Positions 8,444-17,967 of a stretch of 64,000 nucleotides of DNA are shown piece by piece. Origin of the DNA: an uncultured Ruminococcus sp. GTDB lineage: Bacteria > Bacillota > Clostridia > Oscillospirales > Ruminococcaceae. Under the pieces are notes generated by a model. The model worked only from the letters and a program-made list of their open reading frames with translations. It was not told the DNA's origin and ran no database searches. Positions within the stretch are counted from its first letter, which is position 1; each line of letters opens with the position of its first letter. The stretch lies in NCBI GenBank assembly GCA_947624295.1, contig CANQJV010000001.1, positions 150,134 to 214,133 on the forward strand, written 5' to 3'. The translations under genes and the position numbers were made by a program.

Positions 8444-11034
8444 TCATCTGTCTTTGCAATATCACCTATACCTGCCATTGCGCTGTCAGGTCTGCCGCCG
8501 CCTTTACCGCCTGTAAGAGCAGATATTTTCTGTACAAGTTTCCCTGCGTGCAGACCTTTTTTCAATGCGCCTGCCGTGCATACGCAGTAAAGTGTACCTT
8601 TTCCGCCGTTTACGCCTGCGAAAAGTGCTGTTATATCGTCATTTCTGTCCTTTATACTGTCGCCCATTTTACGGAGTGCATCAGGTAATGTGCCGTCCAT
8701 TCTTGCGGAAACAACCTTGATTCCGTCCACATCAACTGCATTGTCGAACATTGCTGAAGTCTTTGCATTCGCCATTTGCTGATTCAGGCTTTCAAGCTGT
8801 TTATCTTTCTCTTTGAGTTCAGCAGTTACAGATGCACATTTTTCAGGGAGTTCATTCACATTCGCAAGTTTAAGAGCTTTCGCCGATTTTACGATAGTAT
8901 TCCTGTACTCGTTCAGCAATTCAAGAACACCTGTTCCTGTTACAGCCTCTATACGTCTTACGCCTGATGCGACTGAATTTTCAGAAACTATCCTGAAAAG
9001 CCCTATTTGCGATGTATTTGCAATATGCGTACCTCCGCAGAATTCAATTGACTTATCAGCCGTCACAACACGTACCGTAGCACCATATTTTTCGCCGAAA
9101 AGTGCCATTGCGCCAAGTTTTTTAGCCTCCTCAATAGGCATTTCAACCATTGTCACGTCTACAGCCTTCATAATCTCATCATTGACGAGTTTCTCTATTT
9201 TTGCGAGTTCTTCAGCTGTCAGCGCACTGAAATGATTGAAGTCAAAACGGCAGGCTTTTTCGTTTACAAGCTGTCCTGCCTGATGAACGTGTTCGCCGAG
9301 TACCTGTCTGAGCGCATACTGTAGGAGATGTGCGGAAGTATGATTCCTCATAATAGACATTCTGCGTTCTTTGTCGATTTCAGCGTTGACTTTCATACCT
9401 TTGCGGAGAGTTCCCTCCGTAACAGATACGATATGCAGGAAATGACCCTCCGACTTGATTGTATCAGCAACAACTGCTGTTGATGAGCCGTCCGAAATCG
9501 TACCCGTATCACCGACTTGTCCGCCGCTTTCAGCGTAAAACGGAGTCTTATCAAGTACAATTACAACATCTTCGCCCTCGCTTGCTGATTCAACTTCCGT
9601 ACTGTCCTTGTATATCGCCAGTATTTCAGCGTTTTCTGCTGTAAAATCAGTGTAACCTGTAAATATTGTTTTTGGAACGTCAACTTTTATGCTGTTATCT
9701 GCCCATGATGAACCTGCTTTTGCAAGGTGGTCTGCTTTTGCCTTTACACGCTGTTCCTGCGCAAGTTCATTGAATTTGTCAACATCTACTGTAATACCCT
9801 TTTCTTCGCATATTTCGATAGTCAGGTCAATCGGGAAACCGTATGTATCTGAGAGCTTAAACGCATTTTCACCCGCAAGAACTTTCTTATTTTGTCCGGA
9901 AAGTTCCGAAATAAAGCCGTTAAGGAGTTCAGTACCCTTGTCAACTGTTTTAGCGAATGCTTCTTCCTCAACGCCTATGATTTTCTTGATATAGTCACGT
10001 TTTTCGGCAAGTTCAGGGTATGCACCTGCATTTTCATTGATTACAGTGTCACATACTTCGCAAAGAAACGGTCTGTTGATTCCGAGAAGTCTGCCGTGGC
10101 GTGATGCACGTCTCAAAAGACGGCGTAAAACGTAGCCTCTGCCTTCATTTGACGGCATAATTCCGTCGCCTACCATAAAAGTAGTACTTCTGATATGGTC
10201 AGTGATTACACGGAGCGAAACATCTGTTTTATCATCTTTTTTATACTCAACGCCTGCTATTTGCGAAATATGTTTCATAATATTCTGTACGGTATCGACT
10301 TCAAAGATATTGTCAACATTCTGCATAACGCAGGCAAGCCTTTCAAGACCCATACCTGTATCAATATTTTTGCTTGCCATTTCAGCGTAATTACCGTTAC
10401 CGTCGCTGTCGAATTGGCTGAAAACGAGATTCCATATTTCGATGATATTATCCTTATCGCCCTCAGCCTCAAAACCTGCACGGTCAAGTTTCCTGCCGCC
10501 GCCTACACGGTCAAAATGTATTTCACTGCACGGTCCGCAAGGTCCTGAACCGTGTTCCCAGAAATTATCCTTTTTACCGAGTCTGATAATTCTGTCGTGC
10601 GGTATACCGATATTTTTCTCCCATAACTGTTCAGCCTCGTCATCGCTTTCGTAAATAGTAATCCATAGACGGTCAGCAGGTATTTCAAGCACGCCCGTAA
10701 GAAATTCCCATGCCCATGCGATTGCATCAGGTTTGAAATAGTCGCCAAACGAAAAATTACCAAGCATTTCAAAATAAGTACCGTGACGTGCAGTTTTACC
10801 TACACTCTCAATATCAGGCGTTCTGATACATTTCTGGCAAGTCGTAACTCTTAAGTTAGGCGGTACAGCTTGCCCGAGAAAATATTTTTTCAGAGGTGCC
10901 ATACCCGAATTTATCAGGAGCAGACTTTTGTCGCCCTGCGGAACAAGTGAAGCACTTGCCATTCTTGTATGGTTTTTGCTCTCGAAAAATGATAGATATT
11001 TTTCACGAAGGTCATTAAGTCCTGTCCACTGCAT
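8398..11034 (-). CDS. alaS: Alanyl-tRNA synthetase
   Basis: AlaS charges tRNA-Ala and edits mischarged Ser and Gly. At 878 residues it is full length. The class II catalytic core starts at residue 1 with WTGLNDLREKYLSFF. The editing domain carries the zinc motifs HTSAHLL near 560 and CGGTHIANT near 665, and a glycine-rich C-Ala domain closes the protein (GGKGGGRPDSAMAG). The start ATG follows AAAAGGAG. A consensus promoter and a repeat-containing leader lie upstream. No T-box antiterminator sequence is visible there. Confidence 0.97.
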   Translation of the reverse strand: MQWTGLNDLREKYLSFFESKNHTRMASASLVPQGDKSLLLINSGMAPLKKYFLGQAVPPNLRVTTCQKCIRTPDIESVGKTARHGTYFEMLGNFSFGDYFKPDAIAWAWEFLTGVLEIPADRLWITIYESDDEAEQLWEKNIGIPHDRIIRLGKKDNFWEHGSGPCGPCSEIHFDRVGGGRKLDRAGFEAEGDKDNIIEIWNLVFSQFDSDGNGNYAEMASKNIDTGMGLERLACVMQNVDNIFEVDTVQNIMKHISQIAGVEYKKDDKTDVSLRVITDHIRSTTFMVGDGIMPSNEGRGYVLRRLLRRASRHGRLLGINRPFLCEVCDTVINENAGAYPELAEKRDYIKKIIGVEEEAFAKTVDKGTELLNGFISELSGQNKKVLAGENAFKLSDTYGFPIDLTIEICEEKGITVDVDKFNELAQEQRVKAKADHLAKAGSSWADNSIKVDVPKTIFTGYTDFTAENAEILAIYKDSTEVESASEGEDVVIVLDKTPFYAESGGQVGDTGTISDGSSTAVVADTIKSEGHFLHIVSVTEGTLRKGMKVNAEIDKERRMSIMRNHTSAHLLQYALRQVLGEHVHQAGQLVNEKACRFDFNHFSALTAEELAKIEKLVNDEIMKAVDVTMVEMPIEEAKKLGAMALFGEKYGATVRVVTADKSIEFCGGTHIANTSQIGLFRIVSENSVASGVRRIEAVTGTGVLELLNEYRNTIVKSAKALKLANVNELPEKCASVTAELKEKDKQLESLNQQMANAKTSAMFDNAVDVDGIKVVSARMDGTLPDALRKMGDSIKDRNDDITALFAGVNGGKGTLYCVCTAGALKKGLHAGKLVQKISALTGGKGGGRPDSAMAGIGDIAKTDEAVNSFAEIVKEFIK

Positions 11035-11071
11035 ATTTATATTACTCCTTTTAACAATAAATAGTAAAAAT

Positions 11072-11125
11072 TATAACTACAGGCTAAATCGCCAAGTTTA
11101 TAACTACAGGCTGAATCGCCGAGTT
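11072..11125. repeat. Two 27-bp direct repeats in the alaS leader
   Basis: The unit at 11072-11098 is repeated at 11099-11125 with two substitutions. On the transcribed minus strand each unit carries GGCGATT(C/T)AGCC, which can form a 3-bp mini-hairpin, followed by TGTAGTTATAA. Both lie between the promoter and the alaS start, so they are in the untranslated leader. Function is unknown. They could be a protein-binding direct repeat or a replication-slippage product. Confidence 0.85.
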
Positions 11126-11139
11126 TAGTGTACATTATT

Positions 11140-11168
11140 ATTATAGTGCTATTTACGGAAAATGTCAA
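11140..11168 (-). promoter_or_regulatory. Sigma-A promoter of alaS
   Basis: On the minus strand TTGACA (11163-11168) and TATAAT (11140-11145) are separated by exactly 17 bp. This is a full consensus promoter that gives a leader of about 100 nt before alaS. It begins 7 bp beyond the stop codon of the upstream penicillin-binding protein gene, with no terminator between them. Confidence 0.9.
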
Positions 11169-11174
11169 TAGTTT

Positions 11175-12764
11175 TCAAGAAAATTCCGTCATATTGTCTA
11201 CAATTTCCCTGAATATTGGTGCAGCTGAATCATTCCCGTAACCGCCGTCCTCAACAAGTACAGTTACAGCATATTTCGGGGAATCCGCAGGGAAAAATCC
11301 CGTAACCCACGCATTACAGAGTTCCTCACCGTTCTCGTCAAACCGTCCTGTTTGTGCCGTGGAAGTCTTTGCACCTGTACGGACATATTCCGAAACAGCA
11401 TTTGAATTTTCATTATCATATACCGCTGAAATCATCAATTCACGGAGTTTTTTGGAGTTTTTCTCCGTCATTACCCTCGATTTCTGTAACGGCTTTTCAT
11501 TGCCTACAGTTTCGCCGTCAATTGTCACACCTCGTATGAGCCGTAACATAGCAAGTTCACCGCCGTTTGCTATTGCACAAGTCATCTGATTTATCTGTAA
11601 TGGTGTCGCTGTAAGTTTCCCCTGTCCAAACGAAAAATTGGCAAGTTCAGCAGGAACAAGAAGTTCATCTACAGTAGGTAATACTCCGGCAGACGAAATC
11701 ATTCCGGCACATAGGAAAATTTCCCTGCCAAACCCAAAAGAAAATGCAAGATTCCTGAAATCGGGTATATCAAAGCAACTGCTCATTGAGATAAAGTAAG
11801 GATTACAGGAGTTTGTCATTGCATCTGTAAGACTTTGCACCCCGTGACCGTCTTTTTTATGGCAACTGAAATTCTGTCCGAACACATTGCAAGAACCTGT
11901 ACAATTGTACATATACCCCGAAAAATCGCAATTCATAGCTTCGCACGCCGTAACGAGCTTGAAAATCGAACCAACGCTGTACGAATACAATGCACGGTTT
12001 ATCATGGGACTTCTTTCGTCCGTGAGTGCTGATGATATATCTTGCACATCATAGTCAGGGAAACTCGCTAACCCCAATATTTCGCCGTTTTCCACGTCCG
12101 AAACAACTACTGCTCCTTTTTCGGCATTTTTCCCTGCTGTTTCACATATCTGCTGTATATCACTGTCAATCGTAGTCACAACGCCTGTTATCTGCTTTTT
12201 ACTCCTCGTAACAGTTTTACCCTCACCTATGAGAATATGCCCGAAACCGTCCGTTGAATAAGTAACACTGTTCTCCATATTCCCCGAACGCAAAAGCATT
12301 TCATAGGCGTACTCAATCCCTGATGCGCCTTTGCCGTCCGATAAATAGCCGATAATATGCGGAGCAATATTTTCATTGTACCGTTCGGGTATCTCGAAAA
12401 ATGTCACTCCTGCTGAATCGGTACACTTTTTACTGCACTCAAATGCAAATGGTAAACCCTTGTTATAATTCACAATAAACGACGTTTTATCAACAGCAAT
12501 ACTGCACATTTCGTCAAAATCCACAAAATCAGGTACAATTACAGCTATTATTTTTGATACGGAATTAGTCAGCGGTGTGAAATTCCTGTCGTATATTGTT
12601 CCCTCGCTGTCGCCTGCATTTATTGTGACAAATGAATTTTCTCGTGCTGTTTCAACGTATTTTCTCTCATACGATAGCTTGAAATAATTCAGGGATAAGC
12701 CGAAAAATACAAGAAAAAACACTGATACAATGAAAATTATCCTATGTTCGCATTTTCTGCGCAA
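11175..12764 (-). CDS. Penicillin-binding protein (D,D-transpeptidase)
   Basis: This is a class B-like PBP of about 529 residues that cross-links peptidoglycan outside the membrane. One N-terminal membrane helix (IIFIVSVFFLVFFGLSL) precedes the pedestal motif GTIYDRN. The transpeptidase motifs are SIFK (SxxK), SCN (SxN) and KTST, so the usual KTG third motif has Ser for Gly. No PASTA domain is present. I choose the TTG at 12764 because GAGGTGA lies 6 nt upstream; earlier in-frame codons run through a palindromic intergenic element. It is related to PbpA/SpoVD-like elongation or spore PBPs, but which one cannot be decided. Confidence 0.85.
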   Translation of the reverse strand: MRRKCEHRIIFIVSVFFLVFFGLSLNYFKLSYERKYVETARENSFVTINAGDSEGTIYDRNFTPLTNSVSKIIAVIVPDFVDFDEMCSIAVDKTSFIVNYNKGLPFAFECSKKCTDSAGVTFFEIPERYNENIAPHIIGYLSDGKGASGIEYAYEMLLRSGNMENSVTYSTDGFGHILIGEGKTVTRSKKQITGVVTTIDSDIQQICETAGKNAEKGAVVVSDVENGEILGLASFPDYDVQDISSALTDERSPMINRALYSYSVGSIFKLVTACEAMNCDFSGYMYNCTGSCNVFGQNFSCHKKDGHGVQSLTDAMTNSCNPYFISMSSCFDIPDFRNLAFSFGFGREIFLCAGMISSAGVLPTVDELLVPAELANFSFGQGKLTATPLQINQMTCAIANGGELAMLRLIRGVTIDGETVGNEKPLQKSRVMTEKNSKKLRELMISAVYDNENSNAVSEYVRTGAKTSTAQTGRFDENGEELCNAWVTGFFPADSPKYAVTVLVEDGGYGNDSAAPIFREIVDNMTEFS

Positions 12765-12783
12765 AAAAATCACCTCATGGTTT

Positions 12784-12824
12784 ATACTAAACTCTTTTGC
12801 AACTGTAACAACAAAGTTTAGTAT
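12784..12824. other. 10-bp perfect inverted repeat upstream of the PBP gene
   Basis: ATACTAAACT (12784-12793) and AGTTTAGTAT (12815-12824) are exact inverted repeats with a 21-nt centre. The element lies just ahead of the PBP ribosome-binding site, so it is either an operator or a leader hairpin. The half-site AGTTTAGT also occurs upstream of yqhY, ackA and alaS in this window. Confidence 0.6.
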
Positions 12825-12840
12825 ATTATTCCACAAAGTG

Positions 12841-12898
12841 ATAATTTTATACTTATTAAAGAATAAGTTATAATTTTATACTTATTCAAGAATAATTG
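12841..12898. repeat. 29-bp tandem repeat at the dtd 3' end
   Basis: The segment 12841-12869 repeats at 12870-12898 with about three differences. The right copy contains the last codons and stop of dtd (from 12882), so the left copy is a duplicated gene tail. Each copy contains the short palindrome-like string TTATTCTT(G/T)AATAA on the minus strand. It might fold into weak hairpins but lacks a U-run. Confidence 0.85.
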
Positions 12899-13316
12899 TA
12901 AAAGGTCCGTCATTTTCAAGAGTGACCTTCATATCAGCTCCGAAAATCCCCGTTTCAACGTGTTTTCCCTTGTTTCTTAAACAGTCGGCAAAATAATTAT
13001 ACAGATATTCTGCTTTATCAGGTTTCCCTGCCTTGACGAAACTCGGACGATTCCCGTGACTGCAATCAGCGTAGAGCGTGAATTGCGATACAACAAGAAT
13101 TTCACCGTCTACATCACTAAGCGAAAGATTTGTTTTACCGTTTCCGTCCGGGAAAATCCTCAACTTAATTATCTTATCCGCAAGCCGTCTGCAATCGTCC
13201 TCTGTATCCTCGTCAGACACTCCGAACAAAATAAGATAGCCTTTGTTTATTTTGCCACATATTTCGCCGTCAACAACTACACTCGCTGAATTTACTCTCT
13301 GCAATACTATTTTCAT
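12882..13316 (-). CDS. dtd: D-aminoacyl-tRNA deacylase
   Basis: Dtd removes D-amino acids (and Gly from tRNA-Ala) from tRNA. The 144-residue protein has the family signatures QRV at the start, SQFTLYAD near residue 78, NRPSF near 90, and the chirality-selecting Gly-Pro in NDGPFTI near the C-terminus. The gene follows the GH42 gene by 7 nt and is the last member of the long yqhY-to-dtd run. Its role complements alaS, which lies nearby. Confidence 0.95.
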   Translation of the reverse strand: MKIVLQRVNSASVVVDGEICGKINKGYLILFGVSDEDTEDDCRRLADKIIKLRIFPDGNGKTNLSLSDVDGEILVVSQFTLYADCSHGNRPSFVKAGKPDKAEYLYNYFADCLRNKGKHVETGIFGADMKVTLENDGPFTIILE

Positions 13317-13323
13317 AATCCGC

Positions 13324-15294
13324 CTACTTCCTTACAATATCAACTTCAAACGGTCTTAATTCAAGCCTGTCTTTTCCTGCTGAACTTATTACACTGTACA
13401 TAGGTTTCGGCAAGGGAATAGACACGGAACTTTCGGAATTGTTAAAAAAACAAATATATTCTTCTGTTCCGTCAGTACGTGTTGTGACTTCCACACCTCT
13501 CGGTAAACCTTTCAGTTTCGGGATTCGTGTCTGCATCATAAGATTCGAGGCGAAATTTTCATAGAAATCGGCGTGACATACAGTGCCTACGTAATACACA
13601 ACGCCATTGCAATACCTGTTCAGCGTTACAGCAGGCATTGACCAATATTCACCGCTGCTGTATTCCGCATAAGCCTTTGCCGTTTTCAGCCTCAGAATAT
13701 CGCACCATTGCGTGCAGGCGAACTCATTCCCTGCGAAATCCCTGATTGTCTGCACGTGATTTCCTATAGCATCGTACTCTGTAATTTCAGCCCCGACGAG
13801 TTCCTTGAAAACAGTCGGCAAACTGTCCATTATGCAGTTATTATTTGAATCTTTTACGCCTGTTCTATTAGTTAGTACTAATGTTCCGCCATTTATGACG
13901 TACCTGTATATATTTTCAGTTTCACGTTTGTGATTTACGAACAGCGACGGTGCAATTACGAGTTTATACCTTGTTAAATCTGAATCAGGCGATATTACAT
14001 CGATATTCGCACCAAAATGCGTAAAAGCTGAATGAAATGCTTTTAATTGGTGCATATAACTGAAATTTTCAGTTTGTGGCTGATATTCGAGAGCTTTTTC
14101 TGATTCAGGGGAATAGAGAATAGCAATATCAGATAAAATCATAGTATTATCAATCACATTCAACTGTTCTGCACGTTTACACAATTCCGAAAATTCAAAG
14201 AAACGTCTGTTCGGGACGTTACTATGGTCCAATATCCCGTGATTGAACTGCTCCGCACCCGTGAGAGCTGTCCTCCACCTGAAGTGCAATACCATATCTG
14301 CACCGTGTATCATTGCTTGTAACGAGTACCCCATAAGCATACCCGATTTCAGGGAATGCGACATCGGAAACCAACCGCCTGTCTGACCGCTTAACTGTTC
14401 CATTACCCAGAAATGCTTTTCCTTAATTCCACGCATCAAATCAAGATAAAATGCGTGCGAATAGTACACGTCATTATTATCGGGTATTGTCACCGGAGGA
14501 TAGTTATTATATGAAACAAAATCAAGCAAATCATATAATTCATAGAAATTCGGCGTATTTCCGGTGAAACTTGCATTAGTTGTGACGGGTATTTTCGGAC
14601 AATATTTTTTCACAACAAGCATCATTTCCTTAACAAAATCAGAAATTGAAAACGATGTAAAGCGATACCATTCGAGATACAGTGACGGATTCTGCCATGA
14701 TTCGGGGTAATCTGTCGGCGGTTGTATCTGCGATATATCACTGTATTCCCCGCTCCATACGCTGTTGCCGAATACTCTGTTTATTTCTTTAACAGTACCG
14801 TATTTTTCAGTAAGCCACTCACGGAATTTATTTTTACACACGTCACAAGTGCATTGATACGCACGTACTTCGTTATCAACCTGCCACGCAACAACGGTTG
14901 TATTCATAGAATAATGCCTCACGAGTTCATCAGCCATTCTATACGCATAATTTCTGAATACAGGGGAATTTACGCACCTATGCCCTCTTATTCCTAACTG
15001 TACCTTATTCCCGTCAAGCCCTGTACGGATTATTTCTGGGTGTTTACTGTAAAGCCACAAAGGCGGACAATTTGTCGGGATTCCCATTACTATTTTTATC
15101 GAATAACGTGCAAATATGTTGACAACTTTATCAAGTTGTGAAAAATCAAATTCTCCGTCAGCAGGTTCTATCCCTGACCACATAAATTCGCCGATTCGTA
15201 CAATTTTTACGCCTGTTCTCGCCATTATTCCGGCATCTTTCTCCCATAATGAACTATCCCATTGTTCAGGGTAATAGTCAACGCCAATTCTCAT
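13324..15294 (-). CDS. GH42 beta-galactosidase
   Basis: This 656-residue glycoside hydrolase of family 42 probably cleaves beta-galactosides or galacto-oligosaccharides in the cytoplasm, since no signal peptide is visible. The N-terminal GVDYYPEQW is diagnostic. The acid/base Glu is in AWQVDNEV near residue 151 and the nucleophile Glu is in WVMEQLSG near 310. A beta-galactosidase trimerisation-like domain follows, with a small beta domain at the end. AGAGGTG precedes the ATG. It sits inside a housekeeping operon rather than with sugar transporters, which is an unusual location. Confidence 0.93.
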   Translation of the reverse strand: MRIGVDYYPEQWDSSLWEKDAGIMARTGVKIVRIGEFMWSGIEPADGEFDFSQLDKVVNIFARYSIKIVMGIPTNCPPLWLYSKHPEIIRTGLDGNKVQLGIRGHRCVNSPVFRNYAYRMADELVRHYSMNTTVVAWQVDNEVRAYQCTCDVCKNKFREWLTEKYGTVKEINRVFGNSVWSGEYSDISQIQPPTDYPESWQNPSLYLEWYRFTSFSISDFVKEMMLVVKKYCPKIPVTTNASFTGNTPNFYELYDLLDFVSYNNYPPVTIPDNNDVYYSHAFYLDLMRGIKEKHFWVMEQLSGQTGGWFPMSHSLKSGMLMGYSLQAMIHGADMVLHFRWRTALTGAEQFNHGILDHSNVPNRRFFEFSELCKRAEQLNVIDNTMILSDIAILYSPESEKALEYQPQTENFSYMHQLKAFHSAFTHFGANIDVISPDSDLTRYKLVIAPSLFVNHKRETENIYRYVINGGTLVLTNRTGVKDSNNNCIMDSLPTVFKELVGAEITEYDAIGNHVQTIRDFAGNEFACTQWCDILRLKTAKAYAEYSSGEYWSMPAVTLNRYCNGVVYYVGTVCHADFYENFASNLMMQTRIPKLKGLPRGVEVTTRTDGTEEYICFFNNSESSVSIPLPKPMYSVISSAGKDRLELRPFEVDIVRK

Positions 15295-15306
15295 AATTCA
15301 CCTCTG

Positions 15307-15840
15307 TTAAATATTATACTCAATAAGCTGACAATTCCCCATAAACCAATTACTATACTGTTCAGTTGTCATATTGTTGAAATAAGTTTCTATTAAACGG
15401 CATATTCCGCCGTGACTTACAAGCAGTATATTTTTATCTCTGTATTTCGCTGTAATTTCGTCAAGAAAATTATATACCCTATGACTTACCTGTAACACCG
15501 ATTCGCCTGTATTCCCCATTTTAACCGCAAATTCACGTTTATTTTCAGCAAATCCCTCTGTAAAACGTGATTTACCCTCGTATTCGCCGTAATCCCATTC
15601 TTTCAGCCTGTTATCCGTAATGATTTCAAGTCCGCACCTGTCCGCAATTGATTTTGCAGTTTGTTGAGCACGCATCATAGGTGACGAAATAATCAAATCG
15701 ATGTCAATTTTCTCAATTTCCTCCGCAAGCTGAATTGCCTGTTTTTCGCCTGTTTCGTTAAGCGGAATATCAGTAATGCCGAGTATAAGCTCCTGTTTAT
15801 TGTAATCAGTCTGCCCGTGACGTGTTGAATAAATTTTCAT
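15307..15840 (-). CDS. Histidine phosphatase family protein
   Basis: This 177-residue phosphohistidine phosphatase of the phosphoglycerate mutase superfamily has the catalytic RHG motif at STRHGQTDYN (residues 5-14). The acid residue lies in EWDYGEYEG and the second His in LLVSHGGICR near 143. Similar small proteins act as alpha-ribazole phosphatases or broad phosphatases. No cobalamin genes are nearby, so the substrate stays open. The start overlaps the recN stop (ATGA), indicating coupling. Confidence 0.85.
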   Translation of the reverse strand: MKIYSTRHGQTDYNKQELILGITDIPLNETGEKQAIQLAEEIEKIDIDLIISSPMMRAQQTAKSIADRCGLEIITDNRLKEWDYGEYEGKSRFTEGFAENKREFAVKMGNTGESVLQVSHRVYNFLDEITAKYRDKNILLVSHGGICRLIETYFNNMTTEQYSNWFMGNCQLIEYNI

Positions 15841-17498
15841 ATACTTTCCGCCTTTCTCAATTCTTCCTCTGCCGTTTTCAACATAAGACTGCTTGGATTT
15901 TCACCGCCCATAATACGTGCAATTTCAGCTGTTCTGCCGTTGAAATCAAGTTGTGTGACGCTTGTTTCGGTACGGTCACCGATGATTTTCTTTTCAATCA
16001 TAAGGTGATTATCCGCCATTACTGCGATTTGCGAGAGATGAGTAACACATATAACTTGTCTTACTTTACCTATTTCACGTAATTTTATACCGATTTTCTG
16101 AGCAGCTTTTCCGCTTACGCCCGTATCGATTTCATCAAATATCATTGTATCTATACTGTCACTGTCCGCAATTACGCTTTTCAAGGCAAGCATTATCCTC
16201 GAAAGTTCACCGCCTGATGCTATTTTCGCAATCGGTTTAGGTTCTTCGCCCTTATTCGCCGATATAAGAAATTCAACCGTATCCATTCCGTTTACAGTGA
16301 GTTTGCCTTTTTCGTGGCGTACAGCTAACACCGTCCCCGACATATTGAGAAATTCGAGTTCAGCAGTAACACGTTTTATAAATGTTTGCGCTGTTTCCTC
16401 ACGGTAATCATAAAGTGCCTTAGCCTGTTCAGTGACTTTGTGTAAAAGTTCCTCACGTTTTTCAGTGAGTTCGTTTATTTCGCTGTCATTGTTCTCAAGT
16501 TGAGTTATTTCACCACAAGCATCATTGTACATTTTGACGAGTTCGGTGCAGTCAGCCATATATTTTCTTTTAAGTTTATTTATTGAATTAAGTCTGTCTT
16601 TCAGGTATTCGAGCCTTTGCCCGTCAAGTTCAGCTTTATCCGCTACTTTTTCGAGTTCATTCGCAATATCGGCAAGTTCAATTTCGACTGCCGAAAGACG
16701 TTCATAAAGTGATGCGATTTCAGGGGAATCGTCAGAAAACGAGGATATTTCGTTTTCAGCTGAAGCTATCATATCATTCGCCGTATCTTCGCCTATAATA
16801 GCGGAAACTGCATTTTTTATCGCAATAACGGCACTTTCGGAATTTTTAGCGATATTGTACTCCTGTTCAAGTTCATCGTCCTCACCTTCTGAAAGTTCCA
16901 GAACGCCTATATCTTCGATGACCTCATTGAGATACAGCACACGTTCCCGTTTACTTTTCTCCAGCTTTTTCAATTCACCAAGACGGCGAGCTGTATTCTG
17001 CAATTCACGGAAAGTCTGCCTGTATTCGTTCAGAAGCGTATCATTTCCGCCGAAACTGTCAAGGATACTGAGATGTTTTTCGCTGTCAAGAAGTATCTGA
17101 TTATCGTGTTGCCCGTGAATATTTATCATCATACAGCCGATTTCTTTCAGTACAGAGGCGGAAGAAGTCCTGCCGTTTATTCTTGCAACACTCCTGCCGT
17201 CCGCACTTATTTCACGAGTTACTGTTATTTCGTCATTTTCGTAATCTATACCGAGTTCATTCAGTTTTGTTTTCACTTCCTCCGAAAGATTAACAAAAAG
17301 TGCTGTAATAACTGCTTTTTCGCAGCCTGTCCTGACGATGTCCTTACTGCACCGCTGTCCGAGAACGGCATTTATTCCGTTTATGAGAATTGATTTTCCT
17401 GCACCCGTTTCACCTGTAAAAATATTTAATTTATCGGCAAGCGGTATTACAGCCTCTTTTATAACCGCAAGATTTTTAATATAAATCTCTTTTAACAT
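15837..17498 (-). CDS. recN: DNA repair protein RecN
   Basis: RecN is an SMC-like ATPase that tethers DNA at double-strand breaks. The 553-residue protein has Walker A GETGAGKS near residue 30, coiled-coil arms in the middle, a signature/Walker B region (IASGGELSR, then MIFDEIDTGVSG) and a C-terminal D-loop region. The start is ATG 17498 (MLKEIYIKNLAVIKE, the usual RecN N-terminus), 13 nt after argR; codons further upstream overlap argR and are not family-like. The argR-recN order is conserved in Firmicutes. Confidence 0.96.
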   Translation of the reverse strand: MLKEIYIKNLAVIKEAVIPLADKLNIFTGETGAGKSILINGINAVLGQRCSKDIVRTGCEKAVITALFVNLSEEVKTKLNELGIDYENDEITVTREISADGRSVARINGRTSSASVLKEIGCMMINIHGQHDNQILLDSEKHLSILDSFGGNDTLLNEYRQTFRELQNTARRLGELKKLEKSKRERVLYLNEVIEDIGVLELSEGEDDELEQEYNIAKNSESAVIAIKNAVSAIIGEDTANDMIASAENEISSFSDDSPEIASLYERLSAVEIELADIANELEKVADKAELDGQRLEYLKDRLNSINKLKRKYMADCTELVKMYNDACGEITQLENNDSEINELTEKREELLHKVTEQAKALYDYREETAQTFIKRVTAELEFLNMSGTVLAVRHEKGKLTVNGMDTVEFLISANKGEEPKPIAKIASGGELSRIMLALKSVIADSDSIDTMIFDEIDTGVSGKAAQKIGIKLREIGKVRQVICVTHLSQIAVMADNHLMIEKKIIGDRTETSVTQLDFNGRTAEIARIMGGENPSSLMLKTAEEELRKAESI

Positions 17499-17511
17499 CT
17501 GGATAAATTCC

Positions 17512-17955
17512 CTACTTTCCGTTGAAAATCTCACTTCTGAACTTCTTTGCAATTTTTTTTGCATCATTTTCGCTGCGTGTGAGGATAAAAATTGTATCAT
17601 CGCCTGCAATAGTACCAACGATACCGTCGTGTTTCACTGAATCTATAGCGGCACACGTACCTTGTGCCATACCTGCACGGCATTTCAGCACGATGATATT
17701 CAAAGCGTAGTCAACATCTGTAACAGCTTCCTCGAAAATACTTTTTTCTTCCGCAACAGTCGCCGGTAAAGTATACCTGTTGATACCTTTTTCGTCACGT
17801 TGTTTCACAAGCGAAAGATGTTGAATATCCCGTGACAATGTTGCCTGAGTTGTACTGATACCTCTTTCCGCAAGAAGTTCAATAAGCATTTCCTGTGTTG
17901 TCACTGCGTTTTCAGCTATGATTTCAAGAATAGCTTCATGTCTTTGATTTTTCAT
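17512..17955 (-). CDS. argR: Arginine repressor ArgR/AhrC
   Basis: ArgR is a 147-residue transcription factor controlling arginine metabolism. The N-terminal winged helix-turn-helix contains TTQATLSRDIQ near residue 36. The C-terminal hexamerisation and arginine-binding domain contains the GTIAGDDTIFI motif near 113-123. An AGGTGA site precedes the ATG. Its position between nadK and recN matches other Firmicutes. No arginine biosynthesis genes are in this window. Confidence 0.95.
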   Translation of the reverse strand: MKNQRHEAILEIIAENAVTTQEMLIELLAERGISTTQATLSRDIQHLSLVKQRDEKGINRYTLPATVAEEKSIFEEAVTDVDYALNIIVLKCRAGMAQGTCAAIDSVKHDGIVGTIAGDDTIFILTRSENDAKKIAKKFRSEIFNGK

Positions 17956-17967
17956 ATATTCACCTGA

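Noticed and set aside
11072..11125. CRISPR array, because of direct repeats
   Set aside because: There are only two adjacent 27-bp units with no spacers and no cas genes in the window.
11035..11174. T-box riboswitch upstream of alaS
   Set aside because: The leader is only about 100 nt and has no T-box consensus (TGGNACCGCG) and no specifier loop.
17499..17618. A longer RecN with 40 extra N-terminal residues
   Set aside because: The extension overlaps argR, is not family-like, and the ATG at 17498 gives the conserved N-terminus with a ribosome-binding site.
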